This document shows positions 43,826-52,523 of a DNA stretch of 64,000 nucleotides, in pieces. Made by a program: the position numbers and the translations under genes. The stretch is taken from NCBI RefSeq assembly GCF_022570735.2, contig NZ_JANCNS010000001.1:620001-684000 (forward strand). The letters are read 5' to 3'. This DNA is from Christiangramia oceanisediminis. GTDB lineage: Bacteria > Bacteroidota > Bacteroidia > Flavobacteriales > Flavobacteriaceae. Within the stretch, counting starts at the first letter, position 1, and every line of letters begins with the position of its first letter. The notes under the pieces are model-generated. The model was not told the origin of the DNA and made no database searches. It worked only from the letters and a program-made list of their open reading frames with translations.

Positions 43826-44403
43826 TCGAGGATTTCGTAATGGATAGGCTTGAAACTGCCGCCATTACTGTCCTCGGCCGAACAGGCCGTAAGGCCAACG
43901 AACAGGTCCATTTTAGCTTCAAAAAGCACGTGATCTCCAGCCTTGCTCAAAGGCGGGTCTACGCTTAGTTTGCCATTCTCATCGAACTGAACGTTCATAA
44001 AAATGTTGAATGCGGTTGGGATATCATCGGGCTCAATATCGAATTTCTCCAGGTTCGTGTACAGGTTTTCGAAACAGCTGGGATGGTAGTCGCTGTTGCC
44101 ATACATGATCTTAAAGGTCTCCGGGCTGCACGGCGCCAGCAGGAAATCGTTGCGGCCATTGGTATCTTCCAGGATCTCCATCATCTTATTGCTGCGGTTG
44201 CTCCATAGAAAATCACCTTTGGTGATCAGGATACTTTCCTCGAAATCCAGTGTTTTCCCGCTGCTGATCTTTTCCCTTTTATCGTTGGCATTGAACAGCA
44301 CCATATCGCTAACCTGCTGTCCTTTTGGGTCGATCACCTTTAATTTCTGTCCTTTTTTTAAGCGGAAAGCGGCTCCGCTCTGGATGGGTATCTCCTGTAT
44401 CAT
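43822..44403 (-). CDS. DUF1989 (urea carboxylase-associated) family protein
   Basis: 193 aa, cupin-like. DUF1989 pattern: GQKLKVIDPKGQQVSDMVLFN, then FLWSNRSNKMMEI, LAPCSPETF and HPSCFENL with conserved Cys/His, and GLTACSAEDSNGG at the C-terminus. Relatives sit next to urea/guanidine carboxylase genes. Here it is the last gene of the LigD-part operon and overlaps the polymerase gene by 4 bp (ATGA). Its tie to DNA repair is not obvious. Confidence 0.85.
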   Translation of the reverse strand: MIQEIPIQSGAAFRLKKGQKLKVIDPKGQQVSDMVLFNANDKREKISSGKTLDFEESILITKGDFLWSNRSNKMMEILEDTNGRNDFLLAPCSPETFKIMYGNSDYHPSCFENLYTNLEKFDIEPDDIPTAFNIFMNVQFDENGKLSVDPPLSKAGDHVLFEAKMDLFVGLTACSAEDSNGGSFKPIHYEILD

Positions 44404-45332
44404 GTATCTTCTGAAGTTTTTTCGATTAGTTTTTCCAGTTTCTTTTTGGCTTCGGAAAGGTTCACCTTATGTTTCTCTATATCTTTCCAGGGATCATCCT
44501 TACTACCCAGTCTTCGGAAAATATTTTTTATGGTATAGCTCTGTGCCGAAAGATCCGGCTTTTTCAGTTCAACCCAGTCGATCGGCGTTGCCACCGGTGC
44601 TCCCTCGATTGGTCGAACCGCGTAAGGCGCCACACTGGTCTGTGCCGAAGCATTCCTGGCCACATCCAGGAAAAGCCGGTCTTCCCGTTTTTCCTTTCTT
44701 GCCGCAGTGGTCATGGTTTCCGGATACTTTTGCTCCAGGTATTTGGACGCCTGCTGGGCGAATTCCCTAACCTCATCAAAACTGTGATCTCGCTTAAGCG
44801 GAACCACCAGATGAAGTCCGCGTGAACCGGTGGTCATCAAAAACACCGGCAGCCCCAGTTCTTCTACCAGCAATTCCCTGATCGAGAAGGCCGCTTCCTT
44901 CACCGCATCAAAACCTTTCTTCGATGGATCCAGGTCAAAGATCATCCGGTCCGGCTTATCAGGTTGGTCCTGCCTGCTCAGCCAGATATGCGGAGTAACA
45001 CAGGCCTGGTTGGCAAGATACACAAGCGTAGCCTGGTCGTTACAAATCACATAATTAGTGCTGCCTCCCTCCTTCTTATCAAAGCTCCTTTTCTCGATCC
45101 ATTCCGGAAAATAATCGGGCGCATCCTTCTGAAAGAATCGCTTATCCTCTATCCCGTTGGGAAAACGGATCATGGTAAGCGGCCGGCCTTCGATATGCGG
45201 CAGCATGATATCAGCGATCTTTTCGTAATAATCAACCAGGTCGCCTTTTGTAAAGCCGCTATCCGGAAAAAAGACCTTGTCAAGATTGCTTAATTCCACT
45301 TCTGTTTTTCCGTATGTTCTTTTTTCGCTCAT
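44400..45332 (-). CDS. Stand-alone LigD polymerase/primase domain (NHEJ)
   Basis: 310 aa corresponding to only the polymerase (archaeo-eukaryotic primase type) domain of LigD: NLDKVFFPDSGFTKGDLVDYY at the start, the catalytic Asp pair in MIFDLDPSKKGFD, and GSRGLHLVVPL with the conserved His. It extends DNA ends during non-homologous end joining. It overlaps the ligase gene by 4 bp. In most bacteria this domain is fused to the ligase. Confidence 0.9.
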   Translation of the reverse strand: MSEKRTYGKTEVELSNLDKVFFPDSGFTKGDLVDYYEKIADIMLPHIEGRPLTMIRFPNGIEDKRFFQKDAPDYFPEWIEKRSFDKKEGGSTNYVICNDQATLVYLANQACVTPHIWLSRQDQPDKPDRMIFDLDPSKKGFDAVKEAAFSIRELLVEELGLPVFLMTTGSRGLHLVVPLKRDHSFDEVREFAQQASKYLEQKYPETMTTAARKEKREDRLFLDVARNASAQTSVAPYAVRPIEGAPVATPIDWVELKKPDLSAQSYTIKNIFRRLGSKDDPWKDIEKHKVNLSEAKKKLEKLIEKTSEDT

Positions 45333-46327
45333 GCCTCTTTTACTACCTCCTTCGGTTTTTTATCGCGCCTTAGGCCCAGGTAGCGCGGATGTCTTAGTTT
45401 ATCTGTAGAAGTCCATTCGGTAAAAGCAACCTCGGCCACCATTTTAGGTTTCAGCCAGTACACGTCTTTTGATGGGAGCTTACTTCCGCTTACGGCGGGT
45501 TCTTCTACCTCTATTTCCTGGAATTGAGCATGCAGATCTTCCAGCATCTGGTCGGTATAACCGGTGCCCACTTTACCTGCATATTTTAGTTGATCATCCT
45601 TATAAAAACCGATCAGGATAGCGCCAAAACCTTTGCGCTCCCCTTGCGGTTTGGTGTAGCCCACGATCACGAATTCCTGCTGGTTCTCGCATTTGAACTT
45701 CAACCAGTTCGAGGAGCGGCTGTGAGCATAGTTACTATTGGCCTTTTTAGCGATAAGACCTTCCCAGTGTTTTTTACAGGCTTCCTGGTAGTATTCCTTT
45801 CCATTTTCGTTGCGATGAGGCGTATACCTGATTGGATCTTCAAAATCGAGCAGGTCCCGCAACATTTTTTTTCGTTCGGTTAGCTTAAGTTCATCCAGCT
45901 CAAAGCCATCGTGGTACATCAGGTCAAAAACATAGATATACACCTTTACTTTGGAGCTGGCGATCTCTGCTGAATCTTTAAGGTGCATCCTTTTTTGAAG
46001 CTTTCTAAAGCTGGTCACATTGCCGTCAAATGCCACGATCTCGGCATCGGCGATAAAATTATCGGCTTTTTGAGATTCGAGCGCTTTCACCAGTTCGGGA
46101 TATGTATTATTGAGTTCCTTCTGGTTGCGCGACATCAGTTCCACTCTCCCGTTCTTCTTAAAAACAAGGCAGCGTTCCCCATCCAGTTTTCGTTCAAAGA
46201 TCCAGTTGGCATCAGAAAAGACATCATGGGTAAGTTTGGCGAGCATGGGAGACATCCAGCCTGGCTGCTTCTTTTCCTTCAGTTTTTGCTGAAGCTCCTC
46301 CGGGATGCTTTTCAACAGATCATTCAT
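45329..46327 (-). CDS. ATP-dependent DNA ligase (LigD ligase part)
   Basis: 332 aa. The adenylation Lys47 is in ERKLDGERC (KxDG motif I); further motifs include ADAEIVAFDG (III), EGLIAKKANS (IV) and WLKFKCENQQEFVIVGY (V), followed by an OB fold ending near GLRRDKKPKEV. Joins double-strand ends. It is encoded between the phosphoesterase (8-bp overlap) and polymerase (4-bp overlap) genes as a separate protein. Confidence 0.92.
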   Translation of the reverse strand: MNDLLKSIPEELQQKLKEKKQPGWMSPMLAKLTHDVFSDANWIFERKLDGERCLVFKKNGRVELMSRNQKELNNTYPELVKALESQKADNFIADAEIVAFDGNVTSFRKLQKRMHLKDSAEIASSKVKVYIYVFDLMYHDGFELDELKLTERKKMLRDLLDFEDPIRYTPHRNENGKEYYQEACKKHWEGLIAKKANSNYAHSRSSNWLKFKCENQQEFVIVGYTKPQGERKGFGAILIGFYKDDQLKYAGKVGTGYTDQMLEDLHAQFQEIEVEEPAVSGSKLPSKDVYWLKPKMVAEVAFTEWTSTDKLRHPRYLGLRRDKKPKEVVKEA

Positions 46328-46928
46328 CTTTTTTCGCTTCCTTTTCGATCTGTTTCATGGTCCTGCCTGTTAACACCGATTTATTTTCGGTATTTACCGG
46401 TTTCCTCCGGGCGTCGGCATCCTCATCGTCTACCTTCTTCAAAAACCATTTTTCATCGTCGCCTTTGGATGTGCGGATAAGTGTATAACCTCCCTTCAGT
46501 TTTTTTCCGTTTAAGATAAAGGTGGAATGGCCCTTTTCAAGCTGTTTTTCCATCGGGATCAGCTTGCCGTCATCATCCCGTTTATCATTTTCATAAGTTC
46601 CCGCATCCCAGACCATCACCGTACCGCCTCCATACTGGTCTTCAGGGATCACCCCTTCAAAATCGGCATATTCAACCGGGTGATCTTCCGTAGGGATGGC
46701 AAGGCGTTTCACATCGGGATTGGTAGACGGCCCTTTGGGTACGGCCCAGCTTTTGAGAACTCCATCTACCAGTATGCGAAAATCGTAGTGAAGGTTGGTA
46801 GCCTCGTGTTTCTGAATAACGAAGATCTGCTTTTCACTATCCTTCTTATTTTTTTCATCTCCAAATGGCTCCGATGAAATATCAAAATCCCGCTTTTCAT
46901 GATATTTGTCTAAAAAACCTTTTGCCAT
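46320..46928 (-). CDS. Stand-alone LigD 3'-phosphoesterase domain
   Basis: 202 aa containing the metal-dependent phosphoesterase that trims 3' ends for joining. Active-site residues: His41, His47 and Asp49 in QKHEATNLHYDFR; His83 and Tyr87 in EDHPVEYADFEG; PEDQYGGGTV follows. The N-terminus (KYHEKRDFDISSEP) is typical of LigD. It begins 3 bp downstream of the PaiB-like gene's stop. Confidence 0.92.
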   Translation of the reverse strand: MAKGFLDKYHEKRDFDISSEPFGDEKNKKDSEKQIFVIQKHEATNLHYDFRILVDGVLKSWAVPKGPSTNPDVKRLAIPTEDHPVEYADFEGVIPEDQYGGGTVMVWDAGTYENDKRDDDGKLIPMEKQLEKGHSTFILNGKKLKGGYTLIRTSKGDDEKWFLKKVDDEDADARRKPVNTENKSVLTGRTMKQIEKEAKKDE

Positions 46929-46931
46929 GAC

Positions 46932-47543
46932 TCAAAGATTGGTGTTTTTGATATCCTCGCTCAACTGCTTTTTCGTACTGTCCCCGGAATTTTCCAGGTG
47001 GCTGATCACCGATGAGACATCGGCTTTTGAATAATTCTGGTGCAGTTTCGCGATGCCTTCGACCTTAAAGGGCTCCAACCAGAAACCGGTGATCAGATGC
47101 AAATGATCCAGAAGCATCTGTTTTGGGATATCCCTGTAATACAAGGGATCCTCCTGCTGCTTTTCAAATTTGTACACCAGCTTTTCCAGGCTTTCCTCCA
47201 ACTCCTCTTTACTTTGCAGCCTGATGCGGGCATTCACATGAACCGCCGAATAATCCCAGGTACTGATATCCTTTTCCTGGTACCAGCTCGAGGAAATATA
47301 GGCGTGCGGCCCATGAAAGATGAGCAGGGCTTCAGCTCCATCTTTCAGAAAGGCGAGCTGTTCATTATGATTGGCGATATGAGAGTAAAGCCTCCATTCC
47401 TCTTTTTCGCCCTCCCGCAATACGGGAATATGTGTTGCAAGTAATCGATCCCCCCTGGTTATAAAGCTCGCAAATGGGTTTTGGTCGATGAATTGAAGAA
47501 TGAATTCCTCATCGTCTTTCCGATATTTTAAAGGTCTGTACAT
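46932..47543 (-). CDS. PaiB-like FMN-binding split-barrel protein
   Basis: 203 aa matching the FMN_bind_2/PaiB group: MYRPLKYR, FASFITRGDRLLATHIPVL, GPHAYISSSWY and TWDYSAVHVNARI. Members bind flavin and in Bacillus act as a negative regulator. Its start codon overlaps the stop of the YcgG-like gene by one base (TAATG) and its stop is 3 bp before the phosphoesterase gene, so all are one operon. Confidence 0.88.
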   Translation of the reverse strand: MYRPLKYRKDDEEFILQFIDQNPFASFITRGDRLLATHIPVLREGEKEEWRLYSHIANHNEQLAFLKDGAEALLIFHGPHAYISSSWYQEKDISTWDYSAVHVNARIRLQSKEELEESLEKLVYKFEKQQEDPLYYRDIPKQMLLDHLHLITGFWLEPFKVEGIAKLHQNYSKADVSSVISHLENSGDSTKKQLSEDIKNTNL

Positions 47544-48247
47544 TATTGTTTTTTGCTATGATGGAATGGGCATTTCCATTTCTCTCCAACCGCTCGACCA
47601 CTGTACTGCCTGGCTTCACTGTTTTTTCCAAAATCTTCCAGCATTGGATTGATATTGCCCTGCAATTCCCGGTCACGGTCTCGAATCTTATTCCTGACCG
47701 TTTGGTAAGTCCCCATCGCTCTTAATTTTTCGAACTGCCAGTGCAGGTTAAATGCAATGGAAAAATAAGGACTTCGCCTGGCTTTCCTGGAGGCTCCCGG
47801 GTGCATTCCCACGATATAAAATGCCTTCCCGCAAAGACTAAAGCTAAAATGCTCATCTTCAGGATCTGGACTTACCTCCTTATCCCATGCGCAATGATCG
47901 AATTTCTTCAGGTTACCCAATAGTTCCCATAATTTAGTTTCGAATTCAAGTTCGGAATATTTCGGCGAATTGGGAAATACCGCGATAAAGGTTTTGAAAT
48001 CGTTCGATTCGAAATCATAACCTGAAACATAGTTTTCCAGGTCTTTCAGCAATTCCTTTGCAGAATCCAGACTAGCGGTATCCCTGTATGCATGTAATTC
48101 TACTGCATCCATACTAAAAACACTTTGCGCCATTACGCATGGGTGATCCTTCTCGAGAATGAAATCTTCAAAATCCTCCTTCAAATTGGCTGTTATCATT
48201 CTCTCCATTGTTTCCATCTTGGGGAAATCCCTCTTCTTTAACAACAT
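47543..48247 (-). CDS. YqcI/YcgG (GntA-like) family protein
   Basis: 234 aa of the YqcI/YcgG family, which includes the haem-dependent N-oxygenase GntA of guanitoxin biosynthesis. Visible: HPCVMAQSVFSMD, ETKLWELLGNL, DPEDEHFSFSLCGKAFYIVGMHPGASR (here given only by its ends: DEHFSFSL and MHPGASR) and a C-terminal CPFHH. The frame is open to 48466, but the first ~73 residues do not look like coding. ATG 48247 or ATG 48199 are plausible starts. First gene of the operon containing the LigD parts. Confidence 0.78.
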   Translation of the reverse strand: MLLKKRDFPKMETMERMITANLKEDFEDFILEKDHPCVMAQSVFSMDAVELHAYRDTASLDSAKELLKDLENYVSGYDFESNDFKTFIAVFPNSPKYSELEFETKLWELLGNLKKFDHCAWDKEVSPDPEDEHFSFSLCGKAFYIVGMHPGASRKARRSPYFSIAFNLHWQFEKLRAMGTYQTVRNKIRDRDRELQGNINPMLEDFGKNSEARQYSGRAVGEKWKCPFHHSKKQ

Positions 48248-48296
48248 GACTATTATTGGTTTAAGTTTTTTAATATTTAATCTATCTTTATATGGC

Positions 48297-48728
48297 ATGG
48301 AACTTATTCTGGTCATAATAGCGGGAATTACTGGTACGGTCCTAATGACCGGTTTCAGCCTTTTGCTTTCCAGACTAAGATCAAAACAGTTCAGGGAACC
48401 AAGGTTGTTGAACATTATTCTTAGGCGTTCTACGCATGAACCAATGAATCCATCCAATGACTCCATTCTAGGCTGGGTGGTACATTTTTCTATTGGCGTG
48501 ATTCTTATGACCTTATTTTATATGTTCCATATAATCTTTTTATTCTCCATCTCTTCTCTTTCCATTATTATTTTTGGCCTTATTACCGGCGGACTGGCTA
48601 TCATCAGCTGGCAATTGATGTTCTATATTTCCCGGAGGCCTCCAGAAATTGATTTCAGAGAATTTTATGTTCAAATTTTTATCGCCCATCTCATTTTTGC
48701 CATGGGTGCATTTGTTTTGATGATCTAG
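48297..48728 (+). CDS. Small membrane protein, unknown
   Basis: 143 aa with four hydrophobic segments, a short positively charged loop after the first (SRLRSKQFREPR) and SRRPPEIDF between the last two. The frame opens upstream, but those starts run into the divergent YcgG-like gene. ATG 48297, right after a TATCTTTA box (48283-48290), is preferred. Its stop is adjacent to the stop of the SemiSWEET gene on the other strand. No family recognised. Confidence 0.55.
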   Translation: MELILVIIAGITGTVLMTGFSLLLSRLRSKQFREPRLLNIILRRSTHEPMNPSNDSILGWVVHFSIGVILMTLFYMFHIIFLFSISSLSIIIFGLITGGLAIISWQLMFYISRRPPEIDFREFYVQIFIAHLIFAMGAFVLMI

Positions 48729-48995
48729 TTAGTTTTTTCCGTATTTCAGCATTAGATAAAGCATAAAACTGTTCAGGCCCAGTGAAATCCCATTGGTAGC
48801 AATAATGGGGAGATCGTTCTGGGTAAAGCCGTAGACCACCCATAATAAGACTCCCAATAGCAAAATGGAAAACATCCCCGGTGAAACATCATTAACTTTT
48901 TTTGTCTTGTAGGACCTATGGATCTGCGGAATAACTGCAATGGTCGTACAGATACCGGCAACCAGACCTAATATTTGCTCCCATCCAAATTCCAT
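48729..48995 (-). CDS. SemiSWEET-type PQ-loop transporter
   Basis: 88 aa, three membrane helices in one triple-helix bundle. The PQ motif is in TIAVIPQIHRSYKTKK and the conserved Asn in IATNGISLGLN. SemiSWEETs dimerise to form small sugar transporters. It starts 5 bp after the stop of the DUF421 gene, so it is the last gene of a three-gene operon. The sugar specificity is unknown. Confidence 0.9.
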   Translation of the reverse strand: MEFGWEQILGLVAGICTTIAVIPQIHRSYKTKKVNDVSPGMFSILLLGVLLWVVYGFTQNDLPIIATNGISLGLNSFMLYLMLKYGKN

Positions 48996-49000
48996 CTTTC

Positions 49001-49522
49001 CTATCTTTCCACATCTTCCAGTAACCAGTCTTCCAGTTCTTCATTATCATCTTCGGTATGTAAGACCGAAATATCACCGGTAGCTTCAAAAATCACCGCA
49101 CGCACCTCTTTAAGCCGTATCACGTTAGCCTCCCGCAATTTAGACCGGAGGTCTTCTTCGGTCACCCTGGCTTTTTTAAGATTATCATACAGGATGTTTT
49201 GACCATCCATGAGAAGCAGGGGTTCATTATCTACCGTTTTCTTTATGATTTTGAATCTTCGCAGGATGGCTACCAGCATTTGTAACAGGTAAACCAAACC
49301 TATACCCAGTACGCCATCCCACAGACTTACGCTTTTTGAAAGCACGGTGGTAGCGATCATCGAACCAACGGCCACGGTCATGGCAAAATCGAAGCTCGAC
49401 ATTTTTGAAAAACTGCGTTTGCCCGCTAGCCTCGTAAAAATGATGGTTGCCAGGTAAATACCCAGCGCGGTGAGTATAATAGCCAGTATGGATGTTTCCT
49501 CTATTTTAAACCATTTTTCCAT
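49001..49522 (-). CDS. DUF421 (YetF-like) membrane protein
   Basis: 173 aa: three N-terminal membrane helices with the conserved RLAGKRSFSKMSSFDF loop, then the soluble DUF421 domain (EPLLLMDGQNILYDNLKKAR..., with EEDLRSKLREANV). The family is linked to spore/envelope functions in Firmicutes but unassigned in Bacteroidota. It lies 9 bp after the SDR stop. Confidence 0.88.
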   Translation of the reverse strand: MEKWFKIEETSILAIILTALGIYLATIIFTRLAGKRSFSKMSSFDFAMTVAVGSMIATTVLSKSVSLWDGVLGIGLVYLLQMLVAILRRFKIIKKTVDNEPLLLMDGQNILYDNLKKARVTEEDLRSKLREANVIRLKEVRAVIFEATGDISVLHTEDDNEELEDWLLEDVER

Positions 49523-49531
49523 AAGAATTAG

Positions 49532-50380
49532 TTAACTCCCAATTATTTCTCCCCCATTAATATGAATGACCTGCCCGGTTATATAACTGCTGTCTTTGCC
49601 GGCCAGGAACACGTAGGCCGGCCCTACCTCACTGGGCTGCCCAGGTCTTCCCATTGGCACTTTTTTACCAAATTCTGAAACATCGTCAAAGGTAGAAGGG
49701 ATCAACGGGGTCCAGATGGGACCCGGAGCCACGGCATTTACCCTGATCTTTCTATCTACCAGCATCTTGGACAGGGATCTGGTAAAGCTAACTATAGCTC
49801 CTTTGGTACTGGAATAATCCAGCAAATGAGAACTACCCCGGTATGCGGTAACAGATGTGGTATTGATGATCACTGAATCTTCCTTAAGATGTTCCAGCGC
49901 TTTTTTTACGATATAGAAATAAGGATACAGATTGGTTTGAAAGGTCTTTCGGAATTGCTCCGAAGAAATATCCTCAACTTCACCAGTAGGAAACTGCATG
50001 GCAGCGTTATTCACAAGTACATCAAGCTTCCCGAATTTTTCCAGAACCCTGTCTATAACTTCGGTACAAAAGGATTCCTCCTTCAGGTCACCGGCGATGA
50101 TCAAACATTCCTGCCCTTCTTTTTCGACCAGCTTTTTGGTTTCAAGGGCATCTTCTTTTTCTTCCAGATAAACTATGGCAAGGCTGGCTCCTTCCCTGGC
50201 AAAATGCACCGCGGCACTCCTGCCAATGCCGCTATCGCCCCCGGTTATGAGGGCTACTTTATCTTTTAATTTTCCGCTTCCCTTATAATCATACCTGATG
50301 ATCTCAGGTTCAGGTTGCATTTTATATTCATCACCTGGCTGCGACTGGTCCTGTTGCGGCACATCCACTGGTTTACTCAT
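49532..50380 (-). CDS. Short-chain dehydrogenase/reductase (general stress protein 39-like)
   Basis: 282 aa classical SDR: cofactor motif ALITGGDSGIGRS, NNAAMQFP, catalytic Ser in INTTSVTAY and YSSTK (Tyr/Lys pair), GRPGQPSEVGP. The N-terminal extension with QPGDEYKMQPEPEI is typical of the YhdG/YdaD stress-associated SDR group. The frame opens at 50404, but ATG 50380 (MSKPVD) matches the usual start. First gene of the SDR-DUF421-SemiSWEET operon. Confidence 0.9.
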   Translation of the reverse strand: MSKPVDVPQQDQSQPGDEYKMQPEPEIIRYDYKGSGKLKDKVALITGGDSGIGRSAAVHFAREGASLAIVYLEEKEDALETKKLVEKEGQECLIIAGDLKEESFCTEVIDRVLEKFGKLDVLVNNAAMQFPTGEVEDISSEQFRKTFQTNLYPYFYIVKKALEHLKEDSVIINTTSVTAYRGSSHLLDYSSTKGAIVSFTRSLSKMLVDRKIRVNAVAPGPIWTPLIPSTFDDVSEFGKKVPMGRPGQPSEVGPAYVFLAGKDSSYITGQVIHINGGEIIGS

Positions 50381-50526
50381 AAGGCTGATAATTAGGTTGT
50401 TCAACTAAATTACAAAGCCCTTCACCAAAATAAATGTTAAGCTATCTTAAGCCTTTGTAAATATTGAGAAAATGGTCCGATTGAGTTAAAAATGAGTTCG
50501 AATTGATTAATTCTCTACATTTGAGT

Positions 50527-51240
50527 ATGAAGGATTTTTTAAAGATCGGTCATCGGGGCGCGAAAGGTCATATTGCCGAAAATACCCTGGAAAGCATTCA
50601 GAAAGCCCTGGAAATAGGAGTGGATCTAATCGAGATCGATGTGCATAAATGCGCTTCCGAAGAGATCTGGGTTATTCATGATTTCACGCTGGACCGAACC
50701 ACCAACGGCAGTGGCGAGATCGCCAAACGCGAAGCTTCCGAATTAAAGAAATTAAAGGTAGAAGCTAAATATAAGATCCCGCTTTTATCTGAAGTACTTG
50801 ACCTTATCGAAGGAAAATGCGACATCAATATTGAACTGAAAGGTTTGAATACGGCCCAACCGGTTTGCCGGGAGATCTGGCAGCGAATTGAATCGGGGAA
50901 ATGGAAATATTCGAATTTCCTGGTCTCCAGTTTTCAGAAGAACGAACTTTTCGAGGTTAGAAAATTAGACCAGCAGGTTCCACTTGGCATCCTGAGCAAG
51001 GCCAGTGTACCCGAAGCCATCGAACTGGGAAAACGCCTGAATGCTTACGCCATACACCCTTCACTGGGAATCATCACAAGGGATAATACCAAATTGAGCC
51101 AGGAGGCCGGTTTTAAAGTAAATGTCTGGACGGTGAATGAACGGGAAGATATTTTACGAATGCTGGAATTTGGTGTGGATGGCATCATTTCAGACTTTCC
51201 TAACCGGCTTCACAATCCGTTACTGCATTTAAATCCTTAG
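50527..51240 (+). CDS. Glycerophosphodiester phosphodiesterase
   Basis: 237-aa GDPD, no signal peptide, cytosolic. HRGAKGHIAENT holds the catalytic His; LIEIDVHKC the metal-binding Glu/Asp; VIHDFTLDRTTNG the second His. Hydrolyses deacylated phospholipid head groups to glycerol-3-phosphate plus alcohol. The open frame starts with TTG 50503, but ATG 50527 is preferred. Confidence 0.92.
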   Translation: MKDFLKIGHRGAKGHIAENTLESIQKALEIGVDLIEIDVHKCASEEIWVIHDFTLDRTTNGSGEIAKREASELKKLKVEAKYKIPLLSEVLDLIEGKCDINIELKGLNTAQPVCREIWQRIESGKWKYSNFLVSSFQKNELFEVRKLDQQVPLGILSKASVPEAIELGKRLNAYAIHPSLGIITRDNTKLSQEAGFKVNVWTVNEREDILRMLEFGVDGIISDFPNRLHNPLLHLNP

Positions 51241-51244
51241 GCCG

Positions 51245-51276
51245 TTTCCACTTCCGTTCCAATCTCTGTACTTTTG
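51245..51276 (+). promoter_or_regulatory. Promoter of the flavoprotein gene
   Basis: TACTTTTG (51269-51276) is a perfect TAnnTTTG; TTTC (51245-51248) lies 20 bp upstream as a -33 candidate. It leaves a leader of about 10 bases before the TTG start at 51294. Confidence 0.5.
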
Positions 51277-51293
51277 CAATAAATCCCTAAAAT

Positions 51294-52523
51294 TTGGATA
51301 CTTACGATATCATCATAGTTGGCGGTGGAGCAGCCGGTTTCTTTACGGCCATCAATGCTGCCGAGATCGATCCTTCACTACGGATACTCATCCTGGAGCG
51401 TGGTAAGGAAGTGCTTTCCAAGGTCAAGATCTCTGGCGGTGGCCGTTGCAATGTGACCCATGCCGAATTCATCCCTTCTGAACTGGTTAAAAGATATCCA
51501 CGCGGCGATAAGGAATTACGAGGCCCATTTCACAGTTTTATGACCGGAGACACCATGGAATGGTTCGAAAAAAGGGGCATCGAGCTCAAGATCGAGGAAG
51601 ACGGAAGGATCTTCCCGGTAAGCGATAGTTCGCAAAGCATCATCGACTGTTTTAATTCGGAATGCAGGAGACTGAACATTTCGGTATTGAAGGGACATAG
51701 TCTGAAAAATTTCAGCAGGAAAGATGAAAACTGGCATTTAGAGACCAGCCAGGGCGAGTTCAGCACCAATAAACTGATGCTTGCCACGGGAAGTAACCCC
51801 AAGGTATGGGACCTGCTCGAAAAAATGGGCCATCAGATAATTTCCCCTGTCCCTTCGCTGTTCACCTTTAATATACAGGATCACCGCATCGACGGTTTGG
51901 CGGGAATTTCTACCGAAGCCGAGGTAAAAGTAGAAAGTACTAAACTGGAAAGTTCAGGTCCGCTTTTGATCACCCACTGGGGAATGAGCGGCCCGGCCAT
52001 CCTGAAACTCTCTGCCTGGGGAGCACGAGAATTGAATGAATTAGGTTACCACTTCAGCATACGGGTGAACTGGCTACCTGGCCGGACTTCACAGCATATC
52101 CTGGCTGAACTCAAACAATTGAAAACCGAATTCCCAAAGCAACTGGTCTTAAAACGAGCCCAGTTCGAGCTGCCAAAACGACTTTGGCAAAAGATCGCGA
52201 TCGCTGCCGGGATTGGTTCAGAAGATAACTGGGCCAGCCTAAACAAGGAACAACTACTAAAACTTAGTACCCAACTTACCTCGGCTAGCTTCAGTGTAAA
52301 TGGTAAAAGTACCTTTAAAGAAGAATTCGTAACTGCCGGGGGGATCAACCTAAAAGAAGTGGATTTTAAAAGCTTTGAAAGCAAACTGTATCCCGATCTC
52401 TATTTTGCTGGTGAAATCCTGAATATCGACGCGATCACCGGCGGATTCAATTTTCAAAATGCATGGACGGGTGGTTTCCTGGCGGCACAGGCTATGAGTT
52501 CAGGCGCCAGATCTCAAAATTAA
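51294..52523 (+). CDS. HI0933-like NAD(P)/FAD-dependent oxidoreductase (BaiN/RdsA type)
   Basis: 409-aa flavoprotein: FAD-binding YDIIIVGGGAAGFFTAINA, the family motif KISGGGRCNVTH, ATGSNPKVWDLLEKMGH and the C-terminal FAD loop FAGEILNIDAITGGFNFQNAWTG (quoted in part: GEILNIDAITGG). The start is TTG; no ATG exists near enough to preserve the FAD fold. Its 3' end overlaps the convergent TspO gene by 32 bp. The substrate is unknown; some members reduce bile-acid intermediates or act in tRNA/redox metabolism. Confidence 0.88.
   Translation: MDTYDIIIVGGGAAGFFTAINAAEIDPSLRILILERGKEVLSKVKISGGGRCNVTHAEFIPSELVKRYPRGDKELRGPFHSFMTGDTMEWFEKRGIELKIEEDGRIFPVSDSSQSIIDCFNSECRRLNISVLKGHSLKNFSRKDENWHLETSQGEFSTNKLMLATGSNPKVWDLLEKMGHQIISPVPSLFTFNIQDHRIDGLAGISTEAEVKVESTKLESSGPLLITHWGMSGPAILKLSAWGARELNELGYHFSIRVNWLPGRTSQHILAELKQLKTEFPKQLVLKRAQFELPKRLWQKIAIAAGIGSEDNWASLNKEQLLKLSTQLTSASFSVNGKSTFKEEFVTAGGINLKEVDFKSFESKLYPDLYFAGEILNIDAITGGFNFQNAWTGGFLAAQAMSSGARSQN

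Noticed and set aside
44096..44770. Plus-strand 224-aa reading frame
   Set aside because: Lies antisense to the DUF1989 and LigD polymerase genes, which have clear family motifs; its own translation is Ser/Leu/Pro-rich without motifs.
45983..46480. Plus-strand 165-aa reading frame
   Set aside because: Antisense to the ligase and phosphoesterase genes; no recognisable domain.
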